NCBI GenBank assembly: GCA_964007475.1
Contig: OZ023273.1
Coordinates: 88,452,841 to 88,516,840, forward strand
Origin: Hybos culiciformis
Lineage: Eukaryota; Arthropoda; Insecta; Diptera; Hybotidae
DNA: 64,000 nucleotides
Direction of reading: 5' to 3'
The position numbers and the translations under genes are program-made. The first letter of the stretch is position 1, and each line of letters begins with the position of its first letter. The notes beneath the pieces are model-generated. The model did not search any database. It saw only the letters and a program-made list of their open reading frames with translations, and was not told the DNA's origin. Shown in pieces: positions 46,701 to 59,060 of the stretch.

Positions 46701-47301
46701 TTCCTAAACACGAAATAGATGCACCAGAATCCAATAATCCCTTTAATGATTTTTGTCCAATTTTGATTTTCACATAAGGTCTATTGTCGTTAGGAAGTTT
46801 TATAACTGATGACAGAATTTTTCTCTTATCTTCCTTCACTCCTCTATAATATTGATTTTCTCTTATAGATTTCTCTTTACGTTTTTTTGATTGTATTATT
46901 TTATTAACGTTTAGCCTCATCTCGCTGACATTTTTAAACGTAATAATTTCAGATCTCTTCCTATCATATCTTTGTTTTCTGATATGATAGGGAGGCCAAT
47001 GTTTTTTTTCTTTTACTGGAGTCTCTATTTCTTCAGTCCTTTTTAATATTTGAACTACTATTATTTCTTTGTTTTCTTGTGTACAAGACTCTTCTAATAA
47101 TTTTTCGTTTGTTTCTTGTTTGGGTCTATTTGTCAAATCCGGTTTATTATGAATAACGTCTTCTGTTACTTCTAACTTTTGGCCTATTTCAAAATCTGCA
47201 GATGGCCTCGCTACAGATTGCGAATCTAGTTTCCCGATTGGAAACGAACTGTTTTGTGGCAGTTTTTGCATGTTGGAGCCACTTCTTTGCGCATCCCGCA
47301 T
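43768..47301 (-). pseudogene. pol: Pol of long-LTR gypsy-type element, copy 1 (one nonsense codon)
   Basis: Polyprotein read by -1 frameshift from gag. Order: basic linker, protease with LLDSGASISC (about 46720-46750), RT with LCLDSRKVNDL, GRPLYQYTRMPFGL and catalytic VYLDDLMV (about 45845-45870), RNase H (QTDASQSGIGA, EQECFAVVEA, LTDCAALKW), and integrase zinc module (H..H HDPPHSAHGG, C..C CNICKET). A TAA at 44590-44592 interrupts the same frame before the core, which goes on through FIILDSFSKY, LSDNGTP and ASERVNG (DDE). The last 650 bases are open to 43768. The style resembles Osvaldo-type elements; that is an inference. No env. Confidence 0.9.
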
Positions 47302-48836
47302 TTATAACAGAAAATTCTTCTAAAATCTGCTGGGCAATCCATGAATGCATGGCCTGGTTCTTCGCAGTTCCAACAGCGTAAATTATTTTCGGGTGTTGCA
47401 GATCTTGATTGCTGTTGCTTTGGTTTAGATGGTTCTTCGTACCTTTTCTTGGCATTGCCAGACATAAAGTAAGGCTGTTTATTAGTATTTTGCACAGCTT
47501 CAGTTTCATAATATCCATTATAATCGTCGTAATACTCATGGTCGTTGTTATGTACTTTATACCTGTTACGGTCGGAACCTGGTCTTGAGTAATTAAAGTC
47601 TTCGTAATCTGACCGATTTGGTGGTTTAGATTCTTTGCTGTTGTCAAGCATCCTGAACTTGGATCTTAATGTGGTAAGATCTCTTATCTCTACTGCTCGG
47701 AGTGGCTCTTTGTACTCTCTCTTGGCATTTTGTTTAATCCTGTTAGTTAAACGCATCTCATTCAATGGCTCTTCTAGTTTTTGATTCAACGCTGTCATGG
47801 CTTGTATATATTCCCGCCAAGTTTCTCCCAATTTCTGTTTCCTATTGAGGAGCTCAGTTATTTTGAAATCTTCTTCAAGAGCTTCAGCGTACTCATTTAT
47901 AAGAGCTGTACTAAATGTTCTCCAGGTCGTAGTTTGTTTGTCTTGTGACCTGAAATACGAGAAATACCATTTTTTTATTGTTGGGTCCAGAAGTTGGTGG
48001 AAATTGTTGATTAGAATTTTGTCAGATATGTTATGGTCAACTCGCTGAATATCCACGTCTTTGACGAAATTCTCAACTTCGTTTCCGTTAAAGAAAAGTC
48101 CAAATCTTTTCTTAAGATCGAGTTCTCTAGTGTATCTTGGTTGTCCATGGTCATAATCGCATCTTTCTCTTTGTTTATGTTGGTAATTCGGTCTGCGTTC
48201 GGTATATCTGTTTGATGGAGTGGAGTCTCGTGCTCTAGTGCTTGAGCGGACTGGTCTTGACTGTTCTCTTTCAACGGAACTCTCTGAGGTTGTAAAACAA
48301 GAACTTCCGCTATCAGAGTTTACTACTTCTTTCTGTCTTGACTGACGTTCGGTAACGAGCGGCTCTATTTTTTTGTCCAATTTATCTATCATGGCTAGTA
48401 AGCTAGCCATTGCGTTCTTATCTTCTTTTTCAGGTTTTCCATTTGCCGTATTCCCTGGTTGATTCTGCTGTGCGGGGAATCTTAAATTTCTTTCGGTTTC
48501 GCTGGTTTTCTCTTTACATGCTTTTGAGGGTGGATTTGGTCCTTTGTTGATGTGGCCGACCTTGTGGTTCATTTTAATTCCCTGTATTCCTAATCCTTCT
48601 ATTTCTAAGGTATTCTTTCGACTTCTCGGAGGGAAACTGCTTTTCGAGAATCCTGTTACTCCTTGTTCTATCTGTGCCTGTTCTCTGTGTGCCCATTTTT
48701 CTCTAAATCTTCTTAAATCTTCTAGTTCTTTATATGATTCTAGGTCTGAAAAGGGAATCTTATTTCTGTTGTATTCGTATTCGTATTCACTTATTTCTAA
48801 GTGATCTTGCGCTATATATAAGTTTTTATCTGTCAT
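47226..48836 (-). CDS. gag: Gag of long-LTR gypsy-type element, copy 1
   Basis: 536 codons, intact. The N-terminal part is charged and acidic. A central capsid-like region spans about residues 230-390 (LKKRFGLFFNGNEVENFV to MTALNQKLEEPLNEM), followed by a basic, Tyr/Asn-rich segment. At the C-terminus is a CCHC knuckle, CWNCEEPGHAFMDC (about residue 488), then a second Cys cluster CYKCG...CKNC. It ends in TAG directly after the GGGAAAC slip site, overlapping pol by 76 bases. The ATG at 48836 is the first in the frame. It would form the particle and bind the RNA. Confidence 0.92.
   Translation of the reverse strand: MTDKNLYIAQDHLEISEYEYEYNRNKIPFSDLESYKELEDLRRFREKWAHREQAQIEQGVTGFSKSSFPPRSRKNTLEIEGLGIQGIKMNHKVGHINKGPNPPSKACKEKTSETERNLRFPAQQNQPGNTANGKPEKEDKNAMASLLAMIDKLDKKIEPLVTERQSRQKEVVNSDSGSSCFTTSESSVEREQSRPVRSSTRARDSTPSNRYTERRPNYQHKQRERCDYDHGQPRYTRELDLKKRFGLFFNGNEVENFVKDVDIQRVDHNISDKILINNFHQLLDPTIKKWYFSYFRSQDKQTTTWRTFSTALINEYAEALEEDFKITELLNRKQKLGETWREYIQAMTALNQKLEEPLNEMRLTNRIKQNAKREYKEPLRAVEIRDLTTLRSKFRMLDNSKESKPPNRSDYEDFNYSRPGSDRNRYKVHNNDHEYYDDYNGYYETEAVQNTNKQPYFMSGNAKKRYEEPSKPKQQQSRSATPENNLRCWNCEEPGHAFMDCPADFRRIFCYKCGMRKEVAPTCKNCHKTVRFQSGN
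47229..47235 (-). promoter_or_regulatory. -1 ribosomal frameshift site GGGAAAC (copy 1)
   Basis: On the minus strand GGGAAAC precedes the gag stop TAG, phased xxG GGA AAC as the X XXY YYZ rule requires. After slipping, reading continues as GGG AAA CTA into pol. Copy 2 has the same site at 57042-57048. Confidence 0.8.
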
Positions 48837-49915
48837 GCTTTCTATTTCTTAATTTTCTTGTTCCTAACGAGAAATTGTGTTTATATACATTTTAAAAAAA
48901 TAAAATCGAAATAACTTATAATTAGTTAAATAAGTTGTTAATTGAATAAATTAAAAATAAAATGAAATAAAATATAAATAGAATATATATGTTTCATAAA
49001 AAAAAATTTTTTTTAAGAATATGCTGTTAACAAATCATAGTTTGTTTTGTTATTTGTGTTTTTTTTTTTTTACATTGAATTTGGTCCTTTTGGTCAACAG
49101 AAATGCTTGATGTAAAGTAAATATAAAATGAATAGATAGAAAAAAATTAGAGAAGAAGAAAAAAAAATCTTAGTTAGCTCTATTTTTAGTAAAAGGTGGA
49201 TAGTTTATAAACAGAACATTTTTGTTTTATTTCGCCTGTTCACCCCAGCATGTACAGTGTAGCCCATGACTACATTTTCTACTGCACTCACACTGCAAGG
49301 TGAAAAGACGAAACGCCACTGTACTTGTGGAACAAGTACTGAAAATCAAAATCGCAGCATGTACAGTGTAGACTGTGCCTGCATTTTAAACTGCACTCAC
49401 ACTGTACGATGTTGATCTTCTTTTATGAAGAAAAAGATTGTTACAATTATCCTAAAACTATTTCCCAGCATGTACAGTGTAGCCCGTGACTACATTTTAT
49501 ACTGCACTCACACTGCAAGAAAAGTTAAAGGAGAACTGTATTATGTTAGAATTAATAAAAAAAAGTTTGATAGTTTAGAGTACAGATAATAAATATTTTC
49601 AGAAAATTTCACCTCAGCATGTACAATGTAGACTGTGCCTACTTTTCTACTGCACTCACACTGTAAGGTGAGAAGTTTCTTCAAATATTATAAGGAAAAT
49701 ATTTTTATAGAGCTAATATTTTGACTTGGGGTTTCTAAAATATGTAGTGTAAAAATTACTAAAATTACTAAAATGCTATATTTTTTCTCTTTTTTTTTTT
49801 TTTAAAACATAGTTTAAAAAAAAATCATTGTGTAAGGTCTTCACCTTACAAGTTTTCAAAGAGCAGAGACTCGAAAGTCTTGCTACTCTTTGTTAGGGTA
49901 GGACTCATAGTCTTA
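48837..49915 (-). other. Leader of internal copy 1
   Basis: About 1.08 kb between PBS and gag without a reading frame. It contains the four structured repeats at 49248-49672 and AT-rich spacers. The sequence nearest the PBS (49848-49915) has short inverted words, AAGGTCTTCACCTT and AGACTCGAAAGTCT, that could be further RNA hairpins. Confidence 0.75.
49248..49672 (-). repeat. Four structured ~55-nt leader repeats (copy 1)
   Basis: CAGCATGTACAGTGTAG..CTACATTTT..CTGCACTCACACTG-type units start at about 49248, 49354, 49465 and 49617. Two variants alternate: CCCATGACTAC / CCCGTGACTAC in 1 and 3, ACTGTGCCT in 2 and 4. Each can fold with CAGTGT/ACACTG as the outer stem, and GTAG/CTAC as an inner stem in units 1 and 3. 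Spacing is 106-152 bases, so this is not a CRISPR array. Confidence 0.92.
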
Positions 49916-49930
49916 CCACGTTGGGCGCCA
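49916..49930 (-). promoter_or_regulatory. Primer binding site, tRNA-Lys type (copy 1)
   Basis: On the minus strand TGGCGCCCAACGTGG begins 2 bases after the LTR end ...AATAACA. It is complementary to the 3' end of insect tRNA-Lys (..CCACGTTGGGCGCCA), the primer used by gypsy itself. Confidence 0.9.
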
Positions 49931-49932
49931 TT

Positions 49933-51549
49933 TGTTATTGATTTATTTGGAGAAATAATTGAAATGTAGTTATAACAAATTTGTGACACCATGTTGTGCC
50001 ATTTGTTACAGAACTATTAGGAGAGTTAAAAACAAACTTCTGGTATTGGGTACCATCCATTTGTTAGGTAACGAAATTAGGGTTGTGTAAAAGTATTTAG
50101 TTCAAAAAAAGAACCACCGAGATCTTAACATAGAAATTTATGCCAAGTGAAATTTGCTATAGTAAAGATTAATAAAATAACTTTACCAGCTAAAATATAT
50201 CTGGTGCCGAGTCCACTGTCTAAGACATCCTGTTCACAGGCCGGGTCTAAGCTCGTCGTTGGGTGGGTACGCGACAGTGAACACCAGAGTGTCCATAACA
50301 AAATTTTAGGATGTCATGTTTGGAAGAAGGTAAAATTTGAGATAGAAAAAGAAAGATATTTCAAGAAACCCCGACCAAGTCTAAAAAAAAAATTACACCT
50401 AAATGACTACGACGTCATTCTTCAGCTTGTGGCTATGGCCACCTATTGCTGGACCTTACATCAGCATTTCTTTTTTCCGCTAGGACCTATGAGAAAGATT
50501 TAATGAAACATAATTTTTTTTTACTTTAAAATTACATAGTATTTATTTATAAAAAAATAATTTTTAGAAATTTAAAAGTACCCTACGATTGTGAAAATTT
50601 ATAAAAACTAATCTAATTATTTTTGACATATAAAGAATTTTTCTTACAATTATAATTATTTGTCTTTATATTTAAACATAAATGTCTTATAGGATAAAGA
50701 AATTTTAAAATTTTTCTGTTAGGTTTGCATATTTTTTTTTTGCTAGATGCTTTGATGATCAAATTTTGAACTGTCTTCCGTGTCTTCTTGTTTTCAAATC
50801 TTTCAGTTTTTCAATCAATAAAACATCTTTCAGTTTTTCAATCATAAAACATCTTTCAGTTTTTCAATCAGTATCAAATTTTTTAAAGAAAAATAAAAAT
50901 ATATAAAAAAAAAAATTTATTAAAACCAATTCTTTAAGTTTTGAAGAAGTGAAAATATTTTTTTTTTTTTTTAGTTTTTAGTTGCAGAGATATAGCTTGA
51001 TTTCCCTCTACTAGCCTAGGATTGCCAGATGTACTTCTTTGGGAAGCACTGTACTACGTTTTTATTCATAAATGTTTGTTTTGCATATTTTTTTAAAGTC
51101 ATATTAGTTATAAAATGAAATTTATTTTTATTTTAAAAAAATTATGAATCTTTGTTCGTTTAATTTTGGTTTTTAAACTTAAGATATTAGCTTTTCTCGC
51201 AAAGTTTGTAGAATCGCAATTTCTGCATGTGTCACATCATTAGCTTCACACCAATTTAAATTGAACAGCTTCAGTGTATTTTATTGCGCCTACTTAGCTT
51301 TGTTTAAGTTTTAACCAGAAAAGAATAAAAATTTGTTATGTCGGATGCTAAAATTTCTATACATTCGCTATTAATATAAAAAATTTCATTGTATGTTATA
51401 TGGAATATTCGCAGGGTTGCCAAATGAAGTTTGTTAAATTTCCCAAAAGAAAATTAAAAATGCTCAAATTCGAGATAAAATACTCAAAAAAAATTGTTTT
51501 GTTGAAAAATTTAAAACTTTAATTATCCACAATTTTGCTTCTGATTGTT

Positions 51550-51595
<46 letters not shown>

Positions 51596-52886
51596 CTGGC
51601 AAGCCTAATCATTATTATTAAAAAAAAACTAATTCCTATCTATGGCTATTGAGGTAAGCCAAGCTATATTTATATGGACATATAAATTTTTGGATTGCAG
51701 CAGATGCCTAGTGACATCTCCTGACCGACCGGATGGAGCATTATTGATCAGTTTTACTCGAAGCTTATCTCAACCGGGTACCGCACGGTTTGGTTGAGAT
51801 AAGGAACGATCAATAACGTCCGTCCACTTATGACTGTGCGGTTTGGTTGAGATAAGGAACGATCAATAACGTCCGTCCACTTATGACTGTGCTCCTCTGT
51901 CACTGTCAATGGATACAAAATCATGATTGCTCAGTGATTTTGCCTCCACGCCAGTGGCAGGTGAGCCAGTCATAAAACCACAACGTAGTATGGATCCTCC
52001 CGTAGGAGCATCCATGTGGTAATCGGTATATCTTAGCTTCGGATTCTTGGATAGGCCCAAGAATCCTCCACTAAGATTGGGATTTTGGTTGTTATTAGAG
52101 CTAGCATTAAATTGCTCCGCTCTAATAACAATCCACTACAGTTGTTGTCCTTGGCCAGTAAAATAAATTTACTTGGTCTCGGACGCACAACTGCAGTACC
52201 TAAAGAAAACAAGGAAGAGTTATCCTCAGTTGTTCTGTCTTGGCTGATGTTGTACATCCTGCCAAAACTGAACAACCGAAGCAAAGAATGAGTTTTCTCT
52301 ATTTCTTTTACCTTTCAGTTTTTCAATCAGTATGAAATTGCTATTGGAAATGCATTTCTTTTTATATGTTTTTTAAAAAAAACAGTCCAACAACAACTTC
52401 ACACAAAACAAAGAAAAACCCAGAATTGGAATTAGTAACGATTTCTAATGGTTTTAATATTATCAAAAAACAATATTATCAAAAAACAATTAAAATTTGA
52501 TCCTTTCTTTTTTTTTTTTCTTTTTTTTTTTTTCCAAAATATGTTAGTCATATTATGCATGTTTTTTTTTTTTCTTTTTATTTATTACAAAAACATAAAA
52601 TGATACTGTATTTAATATAATATAAACGTTACTGTACTTAATATAATATAAAAGATACTGTACTTAACATAATATAAAAGATAAAGCACTTAATTAAGGT
52701 AAAGAAATTTTAAACATTTGAAAAAAAAAAACTAATTTTAGTTTATTAGGGGTCTTTAAAGGATTTAAGGTCATAAAAAAAATTCATAAGTAAATTTTTT
52801 TTCTTTTTTTTTTTTTTTGAAAAATATTAAAAAATGTGAAAAGAATTTGTTCAGTTATAAAACGCTCTTCAAACTTCACGGTAACA
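49933..52886 (-). repeat. LTR 2, shared by both internal copies, 2954 bp
   Basis: Same length as LTR 1, including the 41-base T run and the 53-bp duplication. I saw no difference. It serves as 5' LTR for copy 1 and 3' LTR for copy 2. Confidence 0.92.
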
Positions 52887-52986
52887 AAATAGGTTCAATT
52901 ACACCCGTCGAAGGCGGTGAATTGAAGCTAGAAAACCAGTGAAGTAAGGGTCTGAAGTAATAACTGAAAACTAGAAATATTTTCAG

Positions 52987-53049
52987 TTGGGGCTTGAAGC
53001 CGATCCTGAGATAAAGAGTCTCATGTTCTATCGACTGAGTTAGCCGGGC
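52987..53049 (-). repeat. tRNA-Lys-like sequence (copy 2)
   Basis: Identical to 43174-43236, offset by 9813. Confidence 0.75.
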
Positions 53050-53239
53050 AAACAGATCAAATTTCGTGTTATTATGTATATATATCTGTATATGTTATGG
53101 ATGTATTACTTATCAATTTACTAATTTTGATTTTCTTACAAAAATTTTGTATCATTGTGAATTATAATTTTTAATCTTAAAACTAAACATATTCACCAAT
53201 ATTATTATTATAATTTTTTTTTTTTTTTTTTTTTTTATG

Positions 53240-53279
<40 letters not shown>

Positions 53280-53580
53280 TTTTTATAAAATCTTAAAACT
53301 ATATATTGAATTTTTTTTTTTTTTTTATATTTTTTTTTTTTTTTATATTTATTAATTTTTCTAATAATAAAATTGTAATATTTCATAAGCATATTTTTAT
53401 AAAATATAGTAGCAATTTTGTATAAAAAAAAATTCTGTTCATTACATAATTTGTATATTAATTAAAACATATATATATATATTTTCTCTTTAAGAACAAG
53501 AAAAATAAATTTTTTTGTTTTGTTTTATTATTTTGAAATTTTTCTTTCTCAGCTATCAGATTTCCTTTTCTTTCCTAAAA

Positions 53581-56500
53581 TCAAACTTTCAGATCTTTGG
53601 CGTGATATCTACCTATAGAGTTTTTACCTGCTAAGTCTTTTACTTCATATATGCTATTTCCAATTATTTTTAATACTATACATGGAATGAACTTCTTTCC
53701 CAACTTAGCATTGAAGTGTTTGCTAAAATCGCTTTGAGCAAAATTTCTCCTGTAGACTGTTTGACCTATTTTATATTTCACGTTTTTGCACTTTCTATTA
53801 TATAACTTTCTGCCTTTCTCTTTAGCTTTCTCTAAATTATTCCGCACTATCTCTTTTATGATTTGGAACGATCCGGGCGGGGGTAGTATTTCTACATCTT
53901 CTCCATCTATCATATGCATTTTCCTGAGTAATTTAAAGGAGCTACCATGTGTGATCATTTGTTGTCCGAATAGAACGTAGTATGGTGACATTCCAGTTGA
54001 TTCGTGTACTGTAGCCCTAAGAGCAGTGCTTATACTATCTAAGTCACCATCCCAGTTATACTGTTGATCATCTATATATGCTCTTATTGCGTTTAAGATT
54101 GACCCATTTACCCTTTCACTTGCATTTGCTTGTGGTGCGTAGAAAGCAGTTAATTTATGTTCGATGCCGTAATTTTTTAGATATGCTTCGAAATCTTTTG
54201 CAACTAACGGTGTCCCATTGTCACTCAAAATGCTTTCTGGACATCCAAATAAGCTAATGGCTTCATCCAGTACTTTAATTGCGTTCGCTGTAGTGGCTTT
54301 GCGTAATGGGCGAATAATAACGTATTTAGAGAATGAATCGAGTATTATAAAAATGCAAGTATTTCCAGATCTAGACCTTGGATATGGGCCTAAAAAGTCT
54401 ATTTATAGATTTTGGAATGGGCGTGATGGTATTGGTTTATTTCCCATGGGGGGTCTAAGGATCTGATTACTAGGTTTTGTTTCTTTACAAATGTTGCAGC
54501 TTTGAATGTATCTCTTTACATCTGAAAACATTTGAGGCCAGTAATATTTTGTTCTAATTTTATAGAGGGTTTTTCCAAGTCCGCCATGTGCTGAGTGTGG
54601 AGGGTCATGATTATTTTTAATCACCTCATTTACTAGCTCTTCCGGAATCCAAAGTCTCCATAGGTTGCATTCTGATACTTCTTGGTCTTTTCTAAATTCC
54701 ACTCTTTTGAATACTTTATTTTCAACTATTTGAAGATCCGGAAGCCTGTCTTTATTATCTATTACTGCTTCACGAATTTCTTTATATTTATCTGATTCAA
54801 AGGCTTCTGATTCTAAATCTAAGTCTGGACACCTTAAAGCAATTTCTTCCATTCCAAAAGATCGTGAAAGTGAATCTGCTACTACATTCTTTTTCCCTGA
54901 TCTGTGTTGAATGTCGAATTCAAACGCTTGTAGCTTTAGTGACCACCCAAAAAGCTTTCCGTGGTGATCTTTACAAGTCATTAGCCACTTGAGTGCTGCA
55001 CAATCAGTTAATACTGTGAATTTGACGCCTTCTACATACATTCGAAACTTCCTTATCGCTTCGACAACTGCAAAACATTCTTGTTCTGTAGCTGCCCACC
55101 GAGCTTGCGTTTCGTTGAATTTTTTCGACATGTATGCTACAGGGTGTTCGTTTTTTTCTGAATCTAATTGGAAAATCACTGCTCCAATGCCGGATTGGCT
55201 GGCATCGGTTTGTATAAAGAAAGGCTTGTCGTAATTAGGGGGAGCTAACACGGGTTCCGAAATTAAGATTTCCTTAATTTTCGTGAAAGCTTCTCTTGCC
55301 CGTTCAGTGAAAATGAATTTATTACCGCTGTTTTTAATTTGTAAGCAATCTGTAATAGGTGAAACTATTGTGGAATAACCTTGTATTAAACGTTGAAACC
55401 ATCCTGTCATTCCTAAGAAACGTCTGGTTTGTTTCAAAGATTTTGGTTCAGGATATTCAGAAATTGCAGTTATTTTTCCTGGATCTGGCTTCGTACCATT
55501 TGCGCCTATGACATATCCCAAGTATTTGATTTCTTTCATGAAAAATTTTGATTTTTCAACATTTATGGTCAGGTTGGCTTTTCTCAGAGCAATTGCAACT
55601 TCTTTTAAGAGTTGGAAGTGACGTTCTTTAGTCTCAGTTGCTACCATTAAGTCATCTAAGTAGACTTTTATTTCCTCCTTTAAGTGTTGCGGAATTACCT
55701 TGTCCATTAATCTGCACATTCGCTGAGATGCATTACAGAGTCCGAACGGCATGCGGGTGTATTGATATAGAGGTCTACCGGGGATAGCGAAAGTAGTTTT
55801 CTCTCGAGACTCCTTTTCAAGCGGAATCTGCCAAAATGCATCTTTTAAATCTATGCTGCTGATATATTTCGTTTTGTCAATTCGTGCTAGAAGTCCTTGT
55901 ATATTCGGCAGAGGATACGCATCTTTCTTTGTCAGATCATTCACTTTTCTTGAATCTAAACACAGACGGTTTTTTCCTGGTTTCCTTACAAGTACTACTG
56001 GTGATGTCCATGCACTGTTGCTTTCTTCGATCACGCCCATTTCTAACATTCTGTCTACTTCAGCATACATTAGCTTTTGAATGGCAGGGGAGATTGGATA
56101 ATGTGTTTGCTTCACTGGCTCACTGTCTCCTGTGTCTATTATGTGTTGTTCCAAACTTGTGCACCCTAATCCTTCTACTGTGTATGAAGGAAACATTCTT
56201 TTAATTGCTTCAAGTTCTAATTGTTCATTAGAGTCTAATTTGTGAATGTTCAGGTCTATTTCTGAGATTTCGGACACTAGATTAAAAATTTGGGGTGCTA
56301 GTTTGAAGTTGGTCCAGAAGTTGACTCCAAGATAAAGTTCTTGGGATAGTTTAGGTACCACGTGAATTTTCAAAACTTTTGAAATCTTATTAAAGAGTAT
56401 GGGTACTAAAATATATCCTATTATTTCTGTTTTAGTACCCGAAGCAGTTATGACTGATTCTTTTATTCTATGTATTTTGAAATCAGTATTTTCTCTTATC

Positions 56501-57114
56501 CATTTTTGATCTTTTCCTAAACACGAAATAGATGCACCAGAATCCAATAATCCCTTTAATGATTTTTGTCCAATTTTGATTTTCACATAAGGTCTATTGT
56601 CGTTAGGAAGTTTTATAACTGATGACAGAATTTTTCTCTTATCTTCCTTCACTCCTCTATAATATTGATTTTCTCTTATAGATTTCTCTTTACGTTTTTT
56701 TGATTGTATTATTTTATTAACGTTTAGCCTCATCTCGCTGACATTTTTAAACGTAATAATTTCAGATCTCTTCCTATCATATCTTTGTTTTCTGATATGA
56801 TAGGGAGGCCAATGTTTTTTTTCTTTTACTGGAGTCTCTATTTCTTCAGTCCTTTTTAATATTTGAACTACTATTATTTCTTTGTTTTCTTGTGTACAAG
56901 ACTCTTCTAATAATTTTTCGTTTGTTTCTTGTTTGGGTCTATTTGTCAAATCCGGTTTATTATGAATAACGTCTTCTGTTACTTCTAACTTTTGGCCTAT
57001 TTCAAAATCTGCAGATGGCCTCGCTACAGATTGCGAATCTAGTTTCCCGATTGGAAACGAACTGTTTTGTGGCAGTTTTTGCATGTTGGAGCCACTTCTT
57101 TGCGCATCCCGCAT
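53581..57114 (-). pseudogene. pol: Pol, copy 2 (same nonsense codon)
   Basis: Same protein as 43768-47301 by comparison of the translated segments, including the TAA before the integrase core (54403-54405) and all catalytic motifs. No difference seen. Confidence 0.9.
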
Positions 57115-58649
57115 TTATAACAGAAAATTCTTCTAAAATCTGCTGGGCAATCCATGAATGCATGGCCTGGTTCTTCGCAGTTCCAACAGCGTAAATTATT
57201 TTCGGGTGTTGCAGATCTTGATTGCTGTTGCTTTGGTTTAGATGGTTCTTCGTACCTTTTCTTGGCATTGCCAGACATAAAGTAAGGCTGTTTATTAGTA
57301 TTTTGCACAGCTTCAGTTTCATAATATCCATTATAATCGTCGTAATACTCATGGTCGTTGTTATGTACTTTATACCTGTTACGGTCGGAACCTGGTCTTG
57401 AGTAATTAAAGTCTTCGTAATCTGACCGATTTGGTGGTTTAGATTCTTTGCTGTTGTCAAGCATCCTGAACTTGGATCTTAATGTGGTAAGATCTCTTAT
57501 CTCTACTGCTCGGAGTGGCTCTTTGTACTCTCTCTTGGCATTTTGTTTAATCCTGTTAGTTAAACGCATCTCATTCAATGGCTCTTCTAGTTTTTGATTC
57601 AACGCTGTCATGGCTTGTATATATTCCCGCCAAGTTTCTCCCAATTTCTGTTTCCTATTGAGGAGCTCAGTTATTTTGAAATCTTCTTCAAGAGCTTCAG
57701 CGTACTCATTTATAAGAGCTGTACTAAATGTTCTCCAGGTCGTAGTTTGTTTGTCTTGTGACCTGAAATACGAGAAATACCATTTTTTTATTGTTGGGTC
57801 CAGAAGTTGGTGGAAATTGTTGATTAGAATTTTGTCAGATATGTTATGGTCAACTCGCTGAATATCCACGTCTTTGACGAAATTCTCAACTTCGTTTCCG
57901 TTAAAGAAAAGTCCAAATCTTTTCTTAAGATCGAGTTCTCTAGTGTATCTTGGTTGTCCATGGTCATAATCGCATCTTTCTCTTTGTTTATGTTGGTAAT
58001 TCGGTCTGCGTTCGGTATATCTGTTTGATGGAGTGGAGTCTCGTGCTCTAGTGCTTGAGCGGACTGGTCTTGACTGTTCTCTTTCAACGGAACTCTCTGA
58101 GGTTGTAAAACAAGAACTTCCGCTATCAGAGTTTACTACTTCTTTCTGTCTTGACTGACGTTCGGTAACGAGCGGCTCTATTTTTTTGTCCAATTTATCT
58201 ATCATGGCTAGTAAGCTAGCCATTGCGTTCTTATCTTCTTTTTCAGGTTTTCCATTTGCCGTATTCCCTGGTTGATTCTGCTGTGCGGGGAATCTTAAAT
58301 TTCTTTCGGTTTCGCTGGTTTTCTCTTTACATGCTTTTGAGGGTGGATTTGGTCCTTTGTTGATGTGGCCGACCTTGTGGTTCATTTTAATTCCCTGTAT
58401 TCCTAATCCTTCTATTTCTAAGGTATTCTTTCGACTTCTCGGAGGGAAACTGCTTTTCGAGAATCCTGTTACTCCTTGTTCTATCTGTGCCTGTTCTCTG
58501 TGTGCCCATTTTTCTCTAAATCTTCTTAAATCTTCTAGTTCTTTATATGATTCTAGGTCTGAAAAGGGAATCTTATTTCTGTTGTATTCGTATTCGTATT
58601 CACTTATTTCTAAGTGATCTTGCGCTATATATAAGTTTTTATCTGTCAT
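57039..58649 (-). CDS. gag: Gag, copy 2
   Basis: Same 536-residue product as 47226-48836, with the CCHC knuckle and the GGGAAAC site at 57042-57048. Confidence 0.92.
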   Translation of the reverse strand: MTDKNLYIAQDHLEISEYEYEYNRNKIPFSDLESYKELEDLRRFREKWAHREQAQIEQGVTGFSKSSFPPRSRKNTLEIEGLGIQGIKMNHKVGHINKGPNPPSKACKEKTSETERNLRFPAQQNQPGNTANGKPEKEDKNAMASLLAMIDKLDKKIEPLVTERQSRQKEVVNSDSGSSCFTTSESSVEREQSRPVRSSTRARDSTPSNRYTERRPNYQHKQRERCDYDHGQPRYTRELDLKKRFGLFFNGNEVENFVKDVDIQRVDHNISDKILINNFHQLLDPTIKKWYFSYFRSQDKQTTTWRTFSTALINEYAEALEEDFKITELLNRKQKLGETWREYIQAMTALNQKLEEPLNEMRLTNRIKQNAKREYKEPLRAVEIRDLTTLRSKFRMLDNSKESKPPNRSDYEDFNYSRPGSDRNRYKVHNNDHEYYDDYNGYYETEAVQNTNKQPYFMSGNAKKRYEEPSKPKQQQSRSATPENNLRCWNCEEPGHAFMDCPADFRRIFCYKCGMRKEVAPTCKNCHKTVRFQSGN

Positions 58650-59060
58650 GCTTTCTATTTCTTAATTTTCTTGTTCCTAACGAGAAATTGTGTTTATATA
58701 CATTTTAAAAAAATAAAATCGAAATAACTTATAATTAGTTAAATAAGTTGTTAATTGAATAAATTAAAAATAAAATGAAATAAAATATAAATAGAATATA
58801 TATGTTTCATAAAAAAAAATTTTTTTTAAGAATATGCTGTTAACAAATCATAGTTTGTTTTGTTATTTGTGTTTTTTTTTTTTTACATTGAATTTGGTCC
58901 TTTTGGTCAACAGAAATGCTTGATGTAAAGTAAATATAAAATGAATAGATAGAAAAAAATTAGAGAAGAAGAAAAAAAAATCTTAGTTAGCTCTATTTTT
59001 AGTAAAAGGTGGATAGTTTATAAACAGAACATTTTTGTTTTATTTCGCCTGTTCACCCCA

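Noticed and set aside
49248..49672. Regularly spaced repeats suggesting a CRISPR array
   Set aside because: Only four units, spacers of unequal length (about 50-100 bases), alternating variants, and location in a eukaryotic retrotransposon leader.
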